DNA of 64,000 bases from Strix aluco (lineage: Eukaryota > Chordata > Aves > Strigiformes > Strigidae): positions 9,463,973 to 9,527,972 of the forward strand of contig NC_133971.1 in NCBI RefSeq assembly GCF_031877795.1, in the 5' to 3' direction. The first letter of the stretch is position 1; each line of letters opens with the position of its first letter. Below, one piece after another: positions 50,116-62,339 of this stretch. Below the pieces are notes generated by a model. The model had not been told where the DNA came from. It saw only the letters and a program-made list of their open reading frames with translations, and ran no database searches. The position numbers and the translations under genes were made by a program.

Positions 50116-50660
50116 GTGAGTCGGGGCTGGGGGCGCGGCCGAGGCGGGCGGCGGGGCCCGGGCGGCGGCGGCCCCGCGGCGGGAGGGGCCGAGGCGGGCG
50201 GCGCGGGGCGGCCCCGCCGCATTTTGACCCTTCGTAGCCGTGGGGGGGGCGGCTGCCGCGCCAGGCCGCACCGCGGGGCCGGCGGCTGGGGCGGCTTGGC
50301 CGGGGCCTGCGGCGCCGGGAGCGGGGCCCGCGGCCCTCCCGCGGGGAGCGGCTCGGGTCACCTTCGTCCCGGGGCCGGCGTGTTTGGCCCCAAACGGGGC
50401 CGCGCGGAGGGAAGGTCTGGGTGGCGGCTGCGGCGGGAGCTGGGACAGTGCCTGGCCAGGCTGCAGCTCCCCCCGGTTCGCCTGAGGATTGACCCTATGG
50501 CACCTCCTGAGCCTCCGGGACTCTCGCTTGAGCGGGCGCGGTACTGGCGACGGTCTGGCTGTGCCGCCCGGGGCCGGGGATCGGGGTGGGGAAGGGCACG
50601 GCCCCCCCCCGGCCCTGCTGCTGGGAAGGGGCTGAGCCGCGGTGCCCGACCCCGCTCTCC

Positions 50661-53600
50661 TGGGCCGCTTTCAGACCCGGCTCTAGTTACAGAAGGGTTT
50701 AGCGAGGCGTGGGGCTGGGGGGTTTGTCTTTAACTGCGGGAATGCTTCGAGGGAGCCGTTCAAATCCACAGGTGTTAAAGGGGGATGAAGCTCGGAGGTC
50801 GGGATTGGAGTTTGAACGGGGTCTGGTAAAGTACAAGACCCCGTAAAGGTATAAAGGTGTTGTGCTGGAGGTCACGAGCTTGCTAAATCCAGGCTGACAT
50901 GAGTTTCAGCCTTACAAGCTGTTTTGATGGGTCACGTCAAATACGCTTGCTTAGCAAATTATTCTAGTTAGAGGTTTTTGAATGATGTTCACAAATGTTT
51001 TTTAATAAAAGGAAAGTATTTATCTAAAGAGAGCTGACTGGGTACGTAAATCACCTGTCCCACAGACAGCCCCATACCCCTGTCAGCTTTCCCTTCGCAG
51101 AGGCAATAGCAGGTTCCAGTGCAGACAGTGCAGTGACGGCTGGTTTTGAGCTGTGTCTGCTGTTCAGAGAATAAAGCAGGCTGTACCCTTAAGACAGCCC
51201 CTTTTTCCCAGCAATCGGACAAGTTACATATTTCAAAAATAGCCCAGTTTCTTCCTCATACATGTTTTTACGTTAGAAGCCTTGAGAGAGACCAGTGGTA
51301 CGGTTTTGACTTGGGTGGGTAAGTTCCAGCTGTCAAAGCGTGTCCAAACCTGCCCCTTGCCAGCAGAGAAGTGGAAAGGGGAGTTGACAGACAGCACTAA
51401 TAATAAATGCGTATACACCGCCGGTCCAACAGTTCCTAATCTGAAAACGTTATTATCACTACTACAGTGAAGCTTCTTATTTATTTATTTATGTATTTAT
51501 TTATTTAAATCATGTTCGGCTTTTTTGGGTTGCAGGTGTGTTTACGATCTTAACTCCCTAATCTTTGCTGTACTGCTACGCGGTGGGAAAATAGGCTCGA
51601 CAATTCATGGATGGAGAAACAGCAGCAATGCACAAGATGCCAAAACAAAGTCTGGGAGGCATGGCAGTATGCGTCGTGTTTTCTGTTTGTGTTTTGAACT
51701 AATGAGGAGAGCGTGATGGTACAGCAAACCGGGCTTCCTAGGCCAGACTGTGAGGTTATAGATGCCTTTGGCACTAAAGAAAGCGACCTCCGTGAGAGGT
51801 TTGCCCTCAGTTCAGCAGCGCGGTCTGGAGCAGTGAGAGAGAACAGGCAGCTGAGATGTTGTCGGAGGGGCTGGAGGTTTATAGACACTTTTGAGTCTGT
51901 ATCTCAGTTTGCTTCACTGCTCAGATCTAAATGGCTGAGGTGGAAAACTGAAGTTTAAAAATGAACACTTCAAAATCAGATTTTTGAATGTTTATTAAAC
52001 TATTGCTGCAGTAGGCTAGAAGCTGTCTCGCAGCTTCTACTAACAGCTTCTCCTAACCTGTCACTTGACAGGATGTTTTCCTCTCTCAGCAGTTATCCCA
52101 AGAAACACCAAAAGCCCTTTTTCCAGTTTCCTAACTACCACTTCTGAAAGTCAGCCTTACACAGAATTGCAAAGCTTTTGACTTGACCAAAATGAGTGTA
52201 ATTTTTCTTAAATAATTTGCTTATTGAAGTGAAGTAGGCAGCGAACACTATAAAAATGCAGGATTAACTAATAGCTTAAATGGTTTGTGATCTTTCTGTG
52301 TAGTGCTGCATTATTCTGGTCTTTCTTGATTGTTAATGGGCCAGAGCTCTGAAGCAGCGAATCGTTGAGGTTTGGTATCCACATGGTTTACTATAAACAG
52401 GCTTAAGTTCCAGCTCGTCCCCTGGTTAGACTCAGTCTTGAAAACCAACCTCTGACATCAGATCTAGTTTCTTCATTCAGTACTTTAAGGCTGTTACCGA
52501 ACTAGTTTGCTGAAGAGGCTTTGGTATCTTGGGATTTTGTTTGTTTGTTTGTTTCTAAAAAGCAAGCCTTGCAGCTTTTTTTCCTTGGGGATCTGATGAA
52601 ACATGTCTGTAATGATGTTTTGGGTGTTTTTCAGTTACTCTGAATAGCTTGGTAACTAGGGATGGAGGAGTGTTTCCTCTCCTGCAGCGTAATGCTGTGC
52701 TGCTGACATGGAGCCTGTTTCTGCTGAAATTTGGGAATTTATGTTTAGTAGAGATTTTGCCAGTAGTTTGACCAGCAATAGCTTTGGGCCTATGACTGGA
52801 GAATCAGTTTGAGATTTTGCTTTTCCTGAAAGCTGATTTATGTGGGTTTTTTTGAGACCAGGTTGTCTGCATTATAATTGGCTGCTCAACTTTGCGCTCC
52901 TTCTTCTGGGATCAAACCTGCGTAGCCTTCATACTGAATTGTTGATTAATTCCCCTGCCCCTGCATCACACTATGAAGAGAAGTTGTGGAAAAACACTTA
53001 ATTACTTTGCTTAAAACTGCTTCTTTTTGTCTTGGTAACAATAAATTTCTGGGGTGGCTTAAGCAGCTTCTGCATGAACAGAAGATACAAATTGCTGAAG
53101 AGAACTCAAAAGCATGAAAACCCTCCAACAAAAAAAGCGTATTTGCTTTCAGATACTCTTAACTCCTTACTCTTCTCCTTGATCCTTGAGGTGGTTGACA
53201 AAAGGAGCTCAGATACCGTGGTGGTATTCCTCACTTAAAAAGTAAACCGAAGTAGAAAATGAAAAATAAGTCTTAAGTGTCATTTTCTCTAACTGTGGAA
53301 AAATCTGTATAAACCCTTTTAATCTTTGTACATTTAGAATTATATTAGCCTTTTATTCAGTTGCTTGTTTCAGAAAAAAACCCCTAATTTGCTTTAAATG
53401 TCTCCTAAGTTTCTATTCCAGGCTAACGTTGGCATCTGCCGTTGCCTTCCGTGAAGAGGCCTTGTGCAGAAGCCCCCAGTACTGGAACCCCTTAAGCCCA
53501 GCAGACAATGCGCCAGTTTATTACGTTGCTGTTGCTCGGCTTTCAAAGCAGCAGAGTTTGAGTAACCCGGGTCACATCCTGGTGTGCCAGGATGCGTAGA

Positions 53601-56036
53601 ACCTCCTGTTTGGTCTGTGCTGGCAGCACTAATGACAAATAACGTATTCTGCATGAGAGCTGGTGAAAAATACGAAAATATTTCTAAAATGCAAACAGCT
53701 GATGGACTGTGGCTGTGTACTTCCAGCTCTGGTAGATTGATATGATTATTTAACACTTCAAGATGCTTTGCTGTTTACTCCCAAGCTTCACTTGCCTCTT
53801 TTTAGCTGCGCTCCTGGAGCAGGGGTAGCTCTGTGGATTAAGGGGTTGTCTGGGGGCCAGCTTGTGGCCAATTTCTAGTGACTTACCTAGTTCTAGTCAA
53901 AATGATGAAAGACTCAGGTAATTATGCTTCGTGTATAGGTGCATTTTGTGGCCTTAAGCCACAAGAACAGCCTAGAGCTTTTACTCTCGAAGTATTTCTT
54001 AGTCTGTCGAGTTGAGCTGTATGTTTTGACCCTTCCTTAAGGTCAGCTGTGCACATTCAGATTACTCGAGGTAGTACTTTGTCCTCTGCTATGGCCGTTG
54101 GCCGTGGGTACCACCTCAGCTTGCTGTGTTTGGCCTGTGTGCTCAACAAGCAGTAAATAAGAAGCAAGCTGTTGGATTTTGCATTTCTCAGGTAGCTCTA
54201 GCTGCACCGGTGTCTTGTACATTGAATTTCAGTGTTTATTTGCCCTTCGGTTGTTTCTTCTTTCATGAAGAAACCACTGGCCTGCCCTGTCACACACTTG
54301 CTTCCTTGGAAATACCTATCTTAATTATCTAAAATGAAATATTTAGAGTACTTGAAGTGTTGCTCTCCCAGTTCTTTTAGCCCACGGTTGGGATGTGCAG
54401 CAAGACAGCTTTCTGCCTTACTTCCAGTTTGGCTGCAGTTTTTTATGGAGCAAAGAGGTTGCCGGTAGTTGGTCATCAGATTTCCTTTCCCAGTTTTAAA
54501 AAGTTGATCTTTGAGGCACTGTGTGCATTAATTTTTTCTTCCAGAAAGCAATTTATGAAACGACTTGGATATAGTGACAGAAAATCCCACTGGGCAATAA
54601 CATTGCTTCAAATTCTATATTAGTGTTGCCAGATTTATTGATTTTTTTTATTCCAGTGGAGCAAATTTTTGAATAATCATTAAGATGTTTGCATAGAATT
54701 TATTTGTAACCCACACAGCAGTGGTCTGTGTAAAACCATGAGGAGTCAGACAATTGTCACTATTAAACATTTGTCTCTACCTCAGTTTGGTAAGGCCTGA
54801 TTATTGCTGGGTGATTTCTTGAAGCTGTGGCATAGTAATTTTACAGTCAGTGAGCTTTACATACAGTGACAAAAAGAGCAAAGATCCTCTGCTTTTAATT
54901 CTTAGGGGGCAGGGAGACAGGGTTGGGCTGTCTCAGCTGTAGTCAAGAGAGAATCCCTCAAGTGGATGCAGTCTTAAAAAGATAATCATTAAAAAAGAAT
55001 CCCCCTGAACAGGACAGGGGAGCGGTTGTTTTGCAGCGTTGTGTTGCCAAGCAGGTTTGCCTTTCCACAGGCTTCTCCCTTGAACATCAAGGTCCAGCTG
55101 TGTATTTCTATGAGGTTTGGTTTGAAAAGGGTTATCACCGGGGCTTTTGTTGTGCTCTACAGGCATGGGGCCCTGAATTTCTTTCTTGATTTCTTACCTG
55201 TGCTTAGAGTTTTAAAAAATATTCCCCTTTTTGCTCTCCGTCTTTTCGTTTTGCTGGTGCCTGGATTCATATTATTCTGTTTACCTTCTAATTTATGCTT
55301 CATGTAATTGTTCGCTTTGCCAGGTCTTTGGGTTACTGGTTGTACTAAATAAACTGTCCAGGTAGTCAAGGCAGGGAGATTCGCAACCTTGGGAAAATAA
55401 TAACAAAAAAGCCCAAACTCCGAATCTGACCAGAATGCTTACGGCAAAAATTACTAGTGAGTAAATTACTCCTGTCAGCAAAGTCTGGGCAAGAGTGTAG
55501 GCTGTACTCGTGCATGTGTCCAGCTTTTTCTGCTCTCTTCCGCAGCACTACCGTTTCCTAGCCATTACTCTTTTCCTATCTTCCCCTCCCTGCATAACCA
55601 TTCTAAATTACTTTCTCTGATCCACTGGCATTAATTGCACAACCTGAGATGAGGTAGGTGTGCTGCTGGCAATATCTAAAGAAAACAGACTCTGTTGCAT
55701 AGACATCTCTTACTTTTGTAAACGCCAAATGACGTCTAAGAACTGGTGTTACAACTGCTGTTGTGATAGAGGTAACATCCAGAAACTCAAGATGGCAGAA
55801 AAAGTTATGAAATACCCCTTCAGTCTTATTTTGTAATCCTATACCAGGGAATGTTCCCCACAGTACATTTCTTAGCACTTGAAGCATGCTTTACTGAAAG
55901 GGACCTGGCTGTGAATTCTGAGTGTAGCCTTATATTCTTGTGCGGTTGGACAAAACTGTGTATTTAGATAACTAAAACAATTACCTTGTATTAAATAGAT
56001 AAATAACATTGTTCTTTGCCTTCCAGTCTGCAGAAG
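50661..56036. other. No gene recognised; intron 1 of the INSR relic
   Basis: AT-rich DNA that would be the first intron of the INSR-derived unit. It has a (TTTA)n run at 51477-51506 and a (TTTG)n run near 52540. No exons or mobile elements are recognised. Confidence 0.45.
51477..51506 (+). repeat. (TTTA)n microsatellite
   Basis: Seven TTTA-type units with one interruption (ATGT). Confidence 0.85.
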
Positions 56037-56939
56037 AATGGACATCGCCAACATCTGACCCGGCTGAACATGCTTGAGAACTGCACTGTGATTGGGGGCC
56101 ACTTGCAAATATTGCTGATGTTTAAAACCAAGCTGTCGGGGGAGGCAGCAGGTCTGCCACCAGCCTGATTGAAGAAGAATTTAGCCTTGATGAAATTCCA
56201 GTGTATCCATGAGGGGCCGGAAAGTCCCAAGAAGAGCTGAACAAGCAAGATAAGAGGAACTGTGAACTGAGAAACAGCACGAAGAAGCTGCAGTTTTGCA
56301 CGTCTACACAAAGCACAAGGAAGAAAAAGAACTAGCCAATAGTAATGTTGAGAAACAACTTTATGACCCATAAAAAGAGCACATGGTATTGTAATGAGGA
56401 TATATAAGAACAACGTGAATAATAAACTTTAGAGACATTGCTTGCACCAGTTTTTGTTGTCGTGTCTGTCTCTACCGTGACACCAAGCGTGAAGATTTGC
56501 ATGAACTCAGCTTTCCTAAACTGACTATGATTACAGACTACTTGCTTCTTTTTGGCGTGTATGGCCTCGAAAGGTTAAAGGGACTTTTCCCCAACCTCAC
56601 TGTGATTCAAGGAGCTCATCTGTTTTTTACCTCCGTGCTGGTCATTTTTGAGATGGTTCGCCTGAAGGAGATCTGCCTCTGTAACCTGATGAACATTACT
56701 CGAGGCTCTGTGTGGATGGAGAAGAACAATGAATTGTGTGACTTGTCCATGATCAACTGGTCAAGGATTTTAGATTCTGCAGAAGATAATTACATCGTGG
56801 CCAAGGATGACAAAGAAGAGTGTGGAGATGTGTGTCCAGGAGCTGTGGGAGGGAAGAGCAGCCGCCCACCTACTGTGATAACTGGCATTGTCATTGAACA
56901 CTGCTGGACCCACGATCGCTGTCAGAGAGGTGAGTCTGG
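56037..56939 (+). pseudogene. INSR: INSR exon 2, interrupted by an LTR
   Basis: After the acceptor GCCTTCCAG, the exon encodes the first ligand-binding (L1) domain of the insulin receptor: [63 protein letters not shown] and EECGDVCPG. It ends at CWTHDRCQR with the donor GAGAG|GTGAGT. Without the 349-base LTR and its duplication the exon is about 548 bases, close to the usual 552. A frameshift lies near 56050-56065 and several conserved residues, including cysteines, are replaced. The insulin receptor is a membrane tyrosine kinase. Only this extracellular piece is here, and no later exons are seen. INSR is preferred over IGF1R because of MITDYLLLF and KNNELC. Confidence 0.9.
56134..56482 (+). 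mobile_element. Solo LTR inside INSR exon 2, 6-bp target duplication
   Basis: A 349-base LTR begins TGTCGGGGGAGGCAGC and ends CTACCGTGACA, flanked by CCAAGC on both sides (56128-56133 and 56483-56488). It has AATAAA in GAATAATAAACTTT and the sequence TGTCGTGTCTGTCTC near the end. It is the same family as 32318-32656. Joining the two flanks restores the INSR reading (KTK then RED), so it landed in an already formed exon copy. Confidence 0.95.
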
Positions 56940-59900
56940 GGAGTGGTGTATGTCAGCTGTGTTTTTGCTGTCAGTTTTTAACCTGTCAGACCTGTGGGAG
57001 GGCTAATAGGTGCCTATTAACCTGCTACCTTTAAGCACAGCTTCCTAAAAGCAAGGCTCAAAATTAATGTGAGTTGGGTGAAGCAAGGACCTATGGGATG
57101 GGGCTGTTTTAGCAGTTCTTTCACCTGTGTGAATAATGTATCCAAGCATGTTGTCTTTGGTTTCTTTGGAAAGTTAGGGACTGCCTAAAGCTCACAAGTT
57201 TAACTGACTGTGAGTGTATCTGGTATCTTGTGTAATATTTAAAGTGGTATTAGTATCTCTGGTGGCGTTTGGGTAGGGAAATGCAAGTCCAGATTGCCTG
57301 AAAGGCTGCAGCAGGCAGAAACAGAGCGGGGGAGAAAAGTCTGGTGGAATAAACCCAACTCTGTACAGGTGCAGTTACGTTTTTACTGAAACATTACTGC
57401 TGTAAGAAGCTGTAAGGCCTGTGGATGAGTGAGCAACTTTTGCACAGCAAGAAGCTGGAAGCCAGGTCAGACCTGAAGGGAAAAGGAGAAGGAGGAGAGA
57501 GGACCTGGGGGGGGGTTGCCTGCAGCAGGAGTCCTGGGGAGGGTGAAATAACTGGACTTTGAGTCTGGGGTTTTGTTCGGGGGAGAAGGTGTGTTCAGAA
57601 ATTTGGCTGCTGCTGCAACCCCTGAACTGCAGTTCTTAAACTGTATTAGCGTTGCTTTTAATTTCATACAGCTTTGTTTTTTCCAAACTTGGAACTGACC
57701 TTAAGTTTAGTTTTACTTACATATTTACTTTGATTGATGTTAAATCTGACTGACAGGGAGCAAAGTGAATTGAGGTAAACCTGACACATTTAGAGCTGTC
57801 TGTCTCTCTGGAGGTAGTGCATCCAAAAGAGGCAGCGTGTCCTAAGATGAAATGAGGAAACTTGTGGGCTGGAGAGAATTTCTTGCCAAGCTTTAAAGGC
57901 GACTCTCAGTGTTAAGTGCCAAATTTGAGAAGGAATTCCTACCGGTATGCATAAACTAATGAAATTACTGTGGTTTCCCCTCTGACACTCCTCACCCCAA
58001 AATCGTCTAGCTTCCTTTTAGAGAAGGTGGTTGTTTTTGTTGCCACAATAACAGGGTATGAGCAAGAAGATGCAAACGTGTATGTGTGTTTCTTTTTTAA
58101 AATGAAAAAGAAGGTTATAAGGCATTTTAGTTTGTAAACTCTTCTGGTATATGGTTCAGCAGCGCTGAAACCTGACTCCTTATACACTCGTGTTTTATGC
58201 TTTCCATATTTCATAACGTTAAAGATCTAACTGAAACTTTTTCTGTGGCTAGACCATTCATAATGTCCCTCGTCCGTGTGAATTTTCTGGGGCTGTGCTA
58301 CAGCAGGCTGGAATACATGGTTTCTCTCTTTTCTATGACTGCCTATTTCCATGAAACCTGTAGGAATGAAATATTTTTACCACTGGGGCAGAAATCTCAG
58401 CTCCTGAGCCTCTCATACAAATTCAGCTAAATTTACTGGAGGGTACGCGTGCAGTATCACACGCTCTCTTAGCTTAGTTACCTAAGGAAGACAAGCTTGT
58501 AAGTCCATTTGACTTGAATTTGAAATTGAAATTTGAATTTGAAAATGATTTCTAGAGTAATTATATACAGATGCTCCCATCTGGTTTTCTGTGTTCCTTG
58601 TAGAAGATTTAGAGAAGCAATGCTCCTACATATTTGGGCTGTAGTTGGTGTGCATTTTCAAAACACTTAACAAGCCACACTTACCTTTGTTTTGCATGTA
58701 AAGATTTGTGCTATTATTTATTGGTAGCTGGTGCTCAGCAAGCTGCTCTCTGTATTATATTGTGCCTCGTGACACCTGCCTGGATGCCTCTCAAGTTATT
58801 CTAACAGCTTGAGTAGTCTTTTAGAGCTTTCAGAGTTTTTTGAGTAGTCTTTTGAATAGTCTTTAGATTTTCAACACACATGCACACTAGTAACTGTGGT
58901 GGAGATTAAGTGGCATTTATTTAGTGAACCTGTTCATCTCTGTTTGCTCTGTTCTCTTTTCTTGTGCCACCCATAACGTATCCTTAGCATGTGTAATTTT
59001 TTTCTCAAGATTATTAAGCGCTTGTGTGAAATGTACTTTGGCTTTCCTCAGCCTGAAGAGCCTCACAGCAACTCCCCGAACCGAGGGTACGAATGTCATG
59101 AAATCTTTCCTTCTGCATTTTTGTAGCTTATCTGGGAATCTTCAGCAGTTAATTCTGTGCTGAAGTTCCCATCTCTCTGGTTTTAAGTGTATTCTCCTCC
59201 TTTATGTTTGCTCTTTGGCTTTTAACCAATGCTGGAATGAAATGTAGCAATTTCAGTATCGTTTTCTTGGGGGAGGTTTGGTTTGGTGTGTTGTTTGTTT
59301 TAACGCAGGTTATTTGTACCCCTGGTTTGTTTTATAGAACTTGGTGTAGAATCTCCTGGTTGCTATTTTTTGTTTTGCATCTCTGGATGGGAAGTTGTTG
59401 CTGTCTAATCTGAGAGCGCTGCTGCCCTGGGACTGTGGGCCAGGATATTTTGTTTGCTGTTTTGTCTACCAGAAAAAATTCTTCAAAAATCTTAAAGAAT
59501 ATGTGAATAACAATAGTTTTGATGTTACAGAGTGTGTGTCAGTCTCACAGTTGCTGTGTCAAGTCGCTGGGACGTGGCAGGCTGTGGGTGAGGATCTGTT
59601 GCCCCTCGGGCCGTGCACCACCAGAGAGGACAGTGTTCCCCTGTCAGAACCAGTCCCACCCTCTTGATTTCAGGTCACCGCTCTCCTAAACCAAAGCCCC
59701 TCAGAGGCAGGGGCAGAAAGCTGACAAAGCCTCTCCCAGGGAGTAAACACCAGTTTGCCTCGGGAACTGCTTCTCTGCACGGTGCTGGGATGAGATCTGT
59801 TAACAGCCCCATTCTGCATATGTGTGTCTGTGTGTGTTCTCACAGCTCCCGTGGAAGTAGCTGGGCTCCTCTGAACGCCAAGGCACGGCCGGAGGAGGCA

Positions 59901-60539
59901 GGAGTCTGAGTGATGAAGCAGTGCTTCGAATGCTGTTTTCTGGGAGAGAAACAATCGGGCATCTACCAAGGAGCTCGTTGCCCTGATTCCTACTGCCATG
60001 GAACGTGCCAGCTGCTGAAACCAGCAGCAGAAAGGTCAGAGCTCTCTGCACCCTCTTGTTGAAAGTTCTGCACGATGACAGTGTCACAAATCCGCAGGCC
60101 ATGTGTGCAGGGAAAAGCAGCTAGCAGGTCAGATGCGAGTGCTGCAGCACTGCTGCTGTCAGCAGCTGTTGAGCACGAGCAGCATGAGAAACGGGGGAGC
60201 TCAGGGGGTTATTCAGCCCGTTCCTTGGCAGGTCACTCCCTTCCACAGCAGGCTTCTTCACTGCCTCCAGAGACGCCCGAAACTGAGCCCTGCGCAGACA
60301 CACGCGAACACACAGGCACAGACACCTCCCGCAGGACAAACATCTCCCCACCTTGGAGAGGTTCCTGCTGTGTCACCCTCTGTGGGGTGCAGAGACAAGT
60401 GCTGGAGGGGGCAAGGTTACAGCTCACCCCGACCCTTGGATTGCCCAGTCGGGTCCCCATCGGACCTGCGGCAAACCAGCTTCCCCTCCTGCCCGCTCTG
60501 CCCTCGGCATCTTCTGCGTGGCGGGTGGGCGGCTGCAGC
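56940..60539. other. No gene recognised
   Basis: Mostly AT-rich unique DNA. INSR exon 3 (cysteine-rich) was looked for and not found. A 49-codon cysteine-rich frame at 59913-60062 has seven Cys but no family I can name. Confidence 0.4.
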
Positions 60540-60710
60540 AGGATTTTCTGCAGGAGGAGGCACCACGGGCATGGCCCTGGGGCTCCGGGGGCCCATGGCC
60601 ATGCCCCCCAGCAGGCGAGTGTCACCCACAGTGTGGCAGGTGGGACAGGGAGAGGCACCAGGAGAAGGGGGAGAAAGCAGTACCCAGAGATGGGGTCAGA
60701 CAAACAGCGA

Positions 60711-60716
60711 TTTATT
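60711..60716 (-). terminator. Poly(A) signal of RING copy C
   Basis: AATAAA on the minus strand (TTTATT on plus) in GTCAATAAATCGC, 35 bases after the stop codon at 60754-60752. It matches the setting in copies A and B. Confidence 0.7.
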
Positions 60717-60751
60717 GACTTTTCCTTGAAAAAAGACTTGCTACAGCCCTG

Positions 60752-61833
60752 CTAGTGCTGCCGGTGGGGCGGCCTCTTGCAGGGCTGTGGAGAGGCCTGG
60801 GGCCCGGGGGCCCTCCTCTTCGGGGGGCGCTGGGACCCCCCAGTTGAGCGGTCCCTTCCATGGCCAGGAGCAGAGGGGGCTGTGGCTGCAGCCCTGGGCA
60901 GAAGGACCTGCCACCGCCACCTGCCCCGGCTCCTCCTAGGCTGCTCCTGCTCTGCCAAGGTGGGAGCAGATGGGGGGCGGCCGGGACCCCCGCGGAGGGT
61001 GGCCTCCGAGGTGCCGGCTTCCTCCTCTCCCCGTCGGAGCCTGGAGAGCTGCTGGAGGAGGACGGGTGGGAGGGGGGAGTCCCCCACCGGGAGCTGGTGG
61101 GGCTGGGGCTGGTGGAGCTGGAGCCAGCCCTAGAGCTGTCATCCTCTTCCCACACAGAATGGTTGTGCAGCTGCCCCCGGGCGTCCTGGCTGCACTGATC
61201 CACAATGATATTGATAACGCCGTGGACCAGAGGTGCTGCACATTCCCCAAAGTCAGGCTGCAGCACCTGGACCATGGCCTCCGCAACCAGGCTGCTGATG
61301 CACAGGGTGTGCAGGATTCTGGCCTCTGCATGATGTGCCTGCCACCAGCAGGCCCCACATATTGCCTGCAGCTCCTGACACAGCCAGGGCAGCAGCACAG
61401 CTTGAAGAAGATACCCCTATCTCTGGAAGAGTTGTACCCAGACCTCAGGCAGGATGCCACCCACTGGCTCTGCCTCTGGCCCTGCAGTCCCCTTCTCATC
61501 TGGGGACAGTGTCCCCTGTGGAGAAGGTGCAGGGGACGCCACAGGGCAATGGGGGCTGTTTTGGGCCGGGCGGCTGGGAGCTGTGCCTGCCTGGCTGCTG
61601 ATGTCTGGCAACTCTTCTGGGTCTCTGATGACACAGCTTAGATAGCGATTTTCTCTAAACAGATGAAAGCAGACCTTCTCTACTGGTCGACTGCAGAGTG
61701 GGCACTCTGGCTTCCTGTGTACCCAGCGCAGGATGCAGCCCAGGCAGAACCGGTGACCACAGGGCATCGCGTAAGCGTTGTTACGTGGCACATCACGGCA
61801 GATGGGGCAGATCTGCTCTGTCTCTGTGGCCAT
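60752..61833 (-). pseudogene. RING-finger Topors-like gene, copy C, broken
   Basis: Minus strand, ATG at 61833. The C3HC4 RING is complete (CPICRD, CGHRFCLGC, CPLC) but diverged from A and B. A TAG at 61419-61417 replaces a codon just after VWVQLFQR, at the start of the second conserved block. The frame then stays open through LLPWLCQELQAICG and LVHGVINIIVDQCSQ. Near 61030 it shifts, so EEAGTSEATLRGGP is read in another frame. A further pair of shifts lies in the Pro/Glu-rich part. The original stop (PHRQH, 60752) is still recognisable. Only a 138-residue RING protein could be made. It is older than the A/B split, judging by divergence. It keeps the promoter array, leader exon (donor at 62032) and acceptor at 61903. 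Confidence 0.87.
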
Positions 61834-62253
61834 GTTCACGTGCCGCAGCAGGTTGGGGAGAGCTGAGGATGAGGAGCTGGTCCGCCTTGCTGGTGTCACA
61901 CACTGCAAAATGGAGAAAGGCGCTGGTCACTTGCTGTCCCGGCAAGGGGAGGGGAAGGGAGGAAGAAGGACACCCTCCGGATCCCCGAGCCCCTTCGCCC
62001 ACCCCGGCGGGACGCTTCCCCGCACAGCTCACCTCCACTGCCGCAAGCACCCAGCGGTGCCCAGCTGCCTGACGCAGGCAGGACCGGGGAAACCCAGGGG
62101 ATGGCTTCAGGACGGGCACCAAGAGCTGCCGACAGCAGCCCCCAAAGCACCACCCAGCACCGGGAGCAGCCTCGCTCGACCCTCCAGACCTCGCAGGCAC
62201 GCTCAGCAGGAGTCCAGGCACGAGCCAAACTGGACCGGTTTCTGCCGGCGCCC

Positions 62254-62328
62254 AAATATAAGCAGTGAGGGACATGAGGTCATGGTCCATCGCTCGCTGA
62301 CATCACAGTCCACCGCGCGGTGATGTCA
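62254..62328 (-). promoter_or_regulatory. CRE-like array and TATA-like box, RING copy C
   Basis: Plus-strand octamers start at 62275 (TGAGGTCA), 62298 (TGACATCA) and 62321 (TGATGTCA), again exactly 23 bp apart. They are the mirror of the copy A and B arrays. The TATA-like TTATATTT (minus) lies at 62261-62254. The array survives although the coding part is broken. Confidence 0.6.
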
Positions 62329-62339
62329 CAATGGGACAT

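Larger units (their letters stand above)
48780..50660. promoter_or_regulatory. CpG island between RBBP6-like and INSR-like units
   Basis: A very GC-rich, CpG-dense block with GC boxes and no TATA. RBBP6-like exon 1 begins inside its left side on the minus strand, and the INSR-like exon 1 ends at 50115 on the plus strand. The block could serve both units. Long open frames here on both strands are products of the GC content. Confidence 0.65.

Noticed and set aside
49435..50361. Very long open frames on both strands in the GC-rich block (up to about 330 codons)
   Set aside because: Low-complexity Pro/Ala/Gly/Arg strings in all frames, a by-product of CpG-rich DNA that contains few stop codons.
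60936..61634. 232-codon minus-strand frame over RING copy C
   Set aside because: Shifted frame over the pseudogene. The RING-homologous residues are in another frame.
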